Below are positions 5,828-8,059 of a stretch of 8,059 nucleotides of DNA, piece by piece. The notes below the pieces were generated by a model. That model did no database searches. It saw only the letters and a program-made list of their open reading frames with translations, and was not told the origin of the DNA. The DNA is taken from contig CAKUFA010000057.1 of NCBI GenBank assembly GCA_934647165.1, positions 1-8,059 of the forward strand, given 5' to 3'. This stretch comes from an uncultured Clostridia bacterium (GTDB lineage: Bacteria; Bacillota; Clostridia; Christensenellales; Aristaeellaceae). The position numbers and the translations under genes are program-made. Within the stretch, counting starts at the first letter, position 1. Each line of letters begins with the position of its first letter.

Positions 5828-7792
5828 TTATTTCAGCACAGCCTTGATGCGGCGAACGCCCGCGGAAGAAGACTCCTCCTTGAGAATGTGGAACGTGCCG
5901 AGATCGCCGGTGTTATTGGCGTGGGGGCCGCCGCAGATTTCAAAGGAATAGTCGCCCATCTTGTAGGTGCGAACCTTCTCACCATATTTGTTTTCAAACA
6001 GACCGATGGCGCCTTCTGCCTTGGCTTCCGGCACGGTCATTTCGCGGCAAATGATCGGTACCTTTGCCTGAATGGCCTCGTTCACCAGCTTCTCCACCTG
6101 CTTGAGCTCCTCGGGGGTCACTTTCCGGCCAAAGGTGAAGTCGAAACGCAGCCGCTCGGCCGTGATGTTGGAGCCCTTCTGGTGCACCTCATCGCCCAGT
6201 ACCTTGCGCAGCGCCGCATGCAGCAGGTGGGTAGCCGTGTGCAGCTTGGTGGTTTCCTCGCTGTGGTCGGCCAGGCCGCCCTTGAATTTCTGGTCAGCGC
6301 CCTGATGGCTCAGCTCCTGATGCTTTTTGAAGCGCTCATCGAAGTCTGCCTTGTCAACCTTCAGACCCTTTTCAGCAGCCAGCTCCATGGTCATTTCGAT
6401 GGGGAAGCCATAGGTATCATAGAGCTTGAAAGCACTGCGGCCATCCAGCGTGTCCAGCGTGGCCAGGCGCGCGTTGACTGCGGCTTCCACTGCCGCGCTG
6501 TCGTTGGCCTTGGCGGCATCGATAATGGGCATCATGTCCGGAGAGGGACGCAGCTTCTTGGTTTCGGCTAACTCGCGGGCAAAGGCAGCCTTGTCGGCGG
6601 AAGAAAGGATGCTTTCCAGCAGCGCGCGGGTCTGCGCCATGCCGTTGTAGACCTTTTCAAATTCCTTTTCGCCCTGGCGCAGCGTGCGTGCAAAGCGACC
6701 CTCTTCCAGGCTCAGCTGCTCCAGCACGAAGGCGCTGTTGCGTTCCAATTCCGGATAGGCGGATTTATACTGGTTGATAATCACCTTTGCAATTTCGCAG
6801 GTGAAGCCTTCGGGCATGTTCAGCTGCATGCCATAGCGCACGGCGCGACGAATCAGACGGCGAAGAATGTAGCCCTGGTCGGTGTTGGAAGGACTCACGC
6901 CGCGGTCATCGCCCAGGATGAAGGTGGAGGTGCGCATGTGATCGGCAATGATGCGGAACGCCTTGGTTACATTCTCATTTTCGCCATAGGTATGGCCGCT
7001 CAATTCGGCAATCTTGGCCAGAATGTCCGCAAAGGCATCGGTGTCGTAAACGGTCTTCTTGCCTGTCAGCACACAAATGGTGCGCTCAAGACCCATACCG
7101 GTGTCCACGTTCTTCTTCGCCAACGGAACGAAAGTGCCGTCAGCCTGCTTGTTGTACTGCATGAACACATCGTTCCAGATTTCCAGATACCGGCCGCAGG
7201 AGCAGGCGGGAGAGCAGTCCGGGCCGCAGGGCTCCTTGTCGGTGATGATGAACATTTCCGTGTCCGGGCCGCAGGGACCGGTGAGACCGGCAGGCCCCCA
7301 CCAGTTGTGCTCTTTGGGCAGGTAGAAGATGTGATCTTCCGCCACGCCCATGGAGCGCCAGATGTCGTGGCTTTCCGTGTCGCGGGGGCAATCCTCATCC
7401 CCGGCAAACACGGTGAAGGCGAGACGATCCTTGTCCAGACCCAGATATTCCGGGCTGGTCAGGAACTCCCAGGACTGCGCAATGGCCTGCTCTTTGAAAT
7501 AATCGCCCAGGCTCCAGTTGCCCAGCATTTCAAAGAAGGTCAGGTGGCTGGCGTCGCCCACATCGTCAATGTCACCGGTGCGGATACACTTCTGCACGTC
7601 CGTCAGCCGGGTTCCGGCGGGGTGCGGGGTACCCATCAGGTAAGGCACAAGCGGGTGCATGCCGGCTGTGGTGAACAGCACCGTGGGGTCGTTTTCAGGA
7701 ATAACGGAAGCGGACTGAATGCGATGATGTCCCTTGGATTCCATGAATTTCTGGAACATTTCGCGAAGTTCCGCAGAAGTAATCTGCTTCAT
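5828..7792 (-). CDS. alaS: Alanyl-tRNA synthetase, short form lacking the C-Ala domain
   Basis: This encodes 654 residues from ATG 7792, with AAGGAG 8 bases upstream. The in-frame TTG at 7810 overlaps the ribosome site and is rejected. The enzyme charges tRNA(Ala) with alanine in the cytoplasm. Class II catalytic core: motif 1 region about 21-52 (VIPENDPTVLFTTAGMHPLV), motif 2 about 86-99 (FFEMLGNWSLGDYF), motif 3 about 307-321 (GYILRRLIRRAVRYG). The editing domain that removes mischarged Ser/Gly keeps all four zinc ligands: His518 and His522 in HTATH, Cys620 and His624 in CGGPH. The protein stops 30 residues after His624, whereas common bacterial AlaRS is about 870-880 residues and continues with a DHHA1/C-Ala domain. 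The 116 bases before the MATE frame hold no remnant, so this appears to be a true short form. Cys174, 189, 193, 197 and 199 form a cysteine cluster that may bind metal. About 385-450 looks like a family-atypical insertion before AFKLYDTYGFP. Confidence 0.95.
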   Translation of the reverse strand: MKQITSAELREMFQKFMESKGHHRIQSASVIPENDPTVLFTTAGMHPLVPYLMGTPHPAGTRLTDVQKCIRTGDIDDVGDASHLTFFEMLGNWSLGDYFKEQAIAQSWEFLTSPEYLGLDKDRLAFTVFAGDEDCPRDTESHDIWRSMGVAEDHIFYLPKEHNWWGPAGLTGPCGPDTEMFIITDKEPCGPDCSPACSCGRYLEIWNDVFMQYNKQADGTFVPLAKKNVDTGMGLERTICVLTGKKTVYDTDAFADILAKIAELSGHTYGENENVTKAFRIIADHMRTSTFILGDDRGVSPSNTDQGYILRRLIRRAVRYGMQLNMPEGFTCEIAKVIINQYKSAYPELERNSAFVLEQLSLEEGRFARTLRQGEKEFEKVYNGMAQTRALLESILSSADKAAFARELAETKKLRPSPDMMPIIDAAKANDSAAVEAAVNARLATLDTLDGRSAFKLYDTYGFPIEMTMELAAEKGLKVDKADFDERFKKHQELSHQGADQKFKGGLADHSEETTKLHTATHLLHAALRKVLGDEVHQKGSNITAERLRFDFTFGRKVTPEELKQVEKLVNEAIQAKVPIICREMTVPEAKAEGAIGLFENKYGEKVRTYKMGDYSFEICGGPHANNTGDLGTFHILKEESSSAGVRRIKAVLK

Positions 7793-7800
7793 TGGTCTCT

Positions 7801-7806
7801 CTCCTT
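7801..7806 (-). promoter_or_regulatory. Ribosome binding site of alaS
   Basis: AAGGAG on the minus strand lies 8 bases before ATG 7792. It overlaps the longer frame opened by TTG 7810 and so decides the start. Confidence 0.85.
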
Positions 7807-7831
7807 CCAAATCGCAAAAAAGGTACCGTTT

Positions 7832-7860
7832 ATTATACCAAATTCAAGAATCTTCTGCAA
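7832..7860 (-). promoter_or_regulatory. Predicted sigma-A promoter of alaS
   Basis: On the minus strand TTGCAG (7860-7855), a 17-base spacer and a perfect TATAAT (7837-7832) give a plausible promoter. Transcription would begin near 7825, leaving about 33 bases of leader. That is far too short for a T-box riboswitch, the usual control of tRNA synthetase genes in Bacillota, so alaS here appears not to use one from this promoter. The hairpin repeat copy 4 begins 45 bases further upstream. Confidence 0.75.
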
Positions 7861-7905
7861 GCGGAAGAGTACGGAAAAGGAAAGAAAACACATGGGTCAA
7901 GTAAA

Positions 7906-8039
7906 ATGGGTTTCGAAAGGGACGAAGCCCCTTCGCGGGTCAAGGGCAGCGCCCTTGTAGGTCTGGGCAAAGCCCAGAACGTCGCATGTAATTTTCGCCG
8001 AAGGCGAAAGAGCGCAAAATCCAGCCAAGGTACCTCCGC
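7906..8039 (+). repeat. Four-hairpin repeat, copy 4 (134 bases with linker)
   Basis: This is the same unit as copy 2, in the same orientation, at a second locus. H1 is at 7917-7933 with one A-C mismatch, H2 at 7941-7957, H3 at 7962-7978 and H4 at 7993-8009 (short variant); the last three are perfectly paired. The linker matches that of copy 2 but for one base. It lies upstream of alaS, outside the predicted promoter. Confidence 0.92.
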
Positions 8040-8059
8040 ATGGGTTTCGAAAGGGACGA
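8040..8059 (+). repeat. Four-hairpin repeat, copy 5, cut by the window end
   Basis: The last 20 bases repeat the unit start (atgggtttcgaaagggacga), exactly 134 bases after copy 4 begins. The second locus is therefore also a tandem array and continues outside the window. Confidence 0.9.

Noticed and set aside
5792..6571. A 259-codon plus-strand open frame opposite the 3' end of alaS
   Set aside because: It is antisense to the conserved AlaRS editing domain; the apparent hydrophobic stretches arise from the complementary codons.
6938..7960. A 340-codon plus-strand open frame opposite alaS
   Set aside because: It is the shadow of the well-supported alaS frame and runs into the repeat; it has no ribosome site or recognisable protein features.

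Overview
The window looks like a piece of a Gram-positive, Clostridia-type (Bacillota) chromosome. It opens with the 3' end of a 5S rRNA, so an rRNA operon lies just outside on the left. Starts are preceded by strong AGGAGG-type ribosome binding sites, sigma-A-like promoters are visible, and intrinsic terminators follow several genes. The assignment below phylum/class level is not secure from this sequence alone.

Layout from left to right. (1) 1-84: 5S rRNA tail and its terminator on the + strand. (2) 207-1120: a minus-strand gene for an exported, cysteine-containing protein of unknown function, with its own terminator and an extended -10 promoter. (3) 1335-3763: a divergent plus-strand pair, an AraC-family regulator behind a perfect-consensus sigma-A promoter, then a cytoplasmic transglutaminase-like (papain-fold) protein, separated by 87 bases that hold an RNA hairpin. 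(4) 3779-4199: three tandem copies of a non-coding repeat of about 134-141 bases, each built from four short hairpins with three-base loops. (5) 4240-4308: a nested, apparently bidirectional terminator closing the convergent region. (6) 4332-7860, minus strand: alaS, encoding an alanyl-tRNA synthetase that ends after the editing domain and lacks the C-Ala (DHHA1) domain; then a terminator-like hairpin; then a MATE-family efflux transporter. (7) 7906-8059: one more full copy and the first 20 bases of another copy of the hairpin repeat, running off the window.

The protein-coding content is mostly ordinary housekeeping and accessory material. The strongest unexplained signal is the four-hairpin repeat family. 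It occurs at two loci in the same orientation on both sides of the MATE-alaS segment, does not keep a reading frame from copy to copy, and shows a paired insertion/deletion in one stem that preserves base pairing. The short alaS and the inverted repeat sitting over the araC-family promoter are secondary points of interest.
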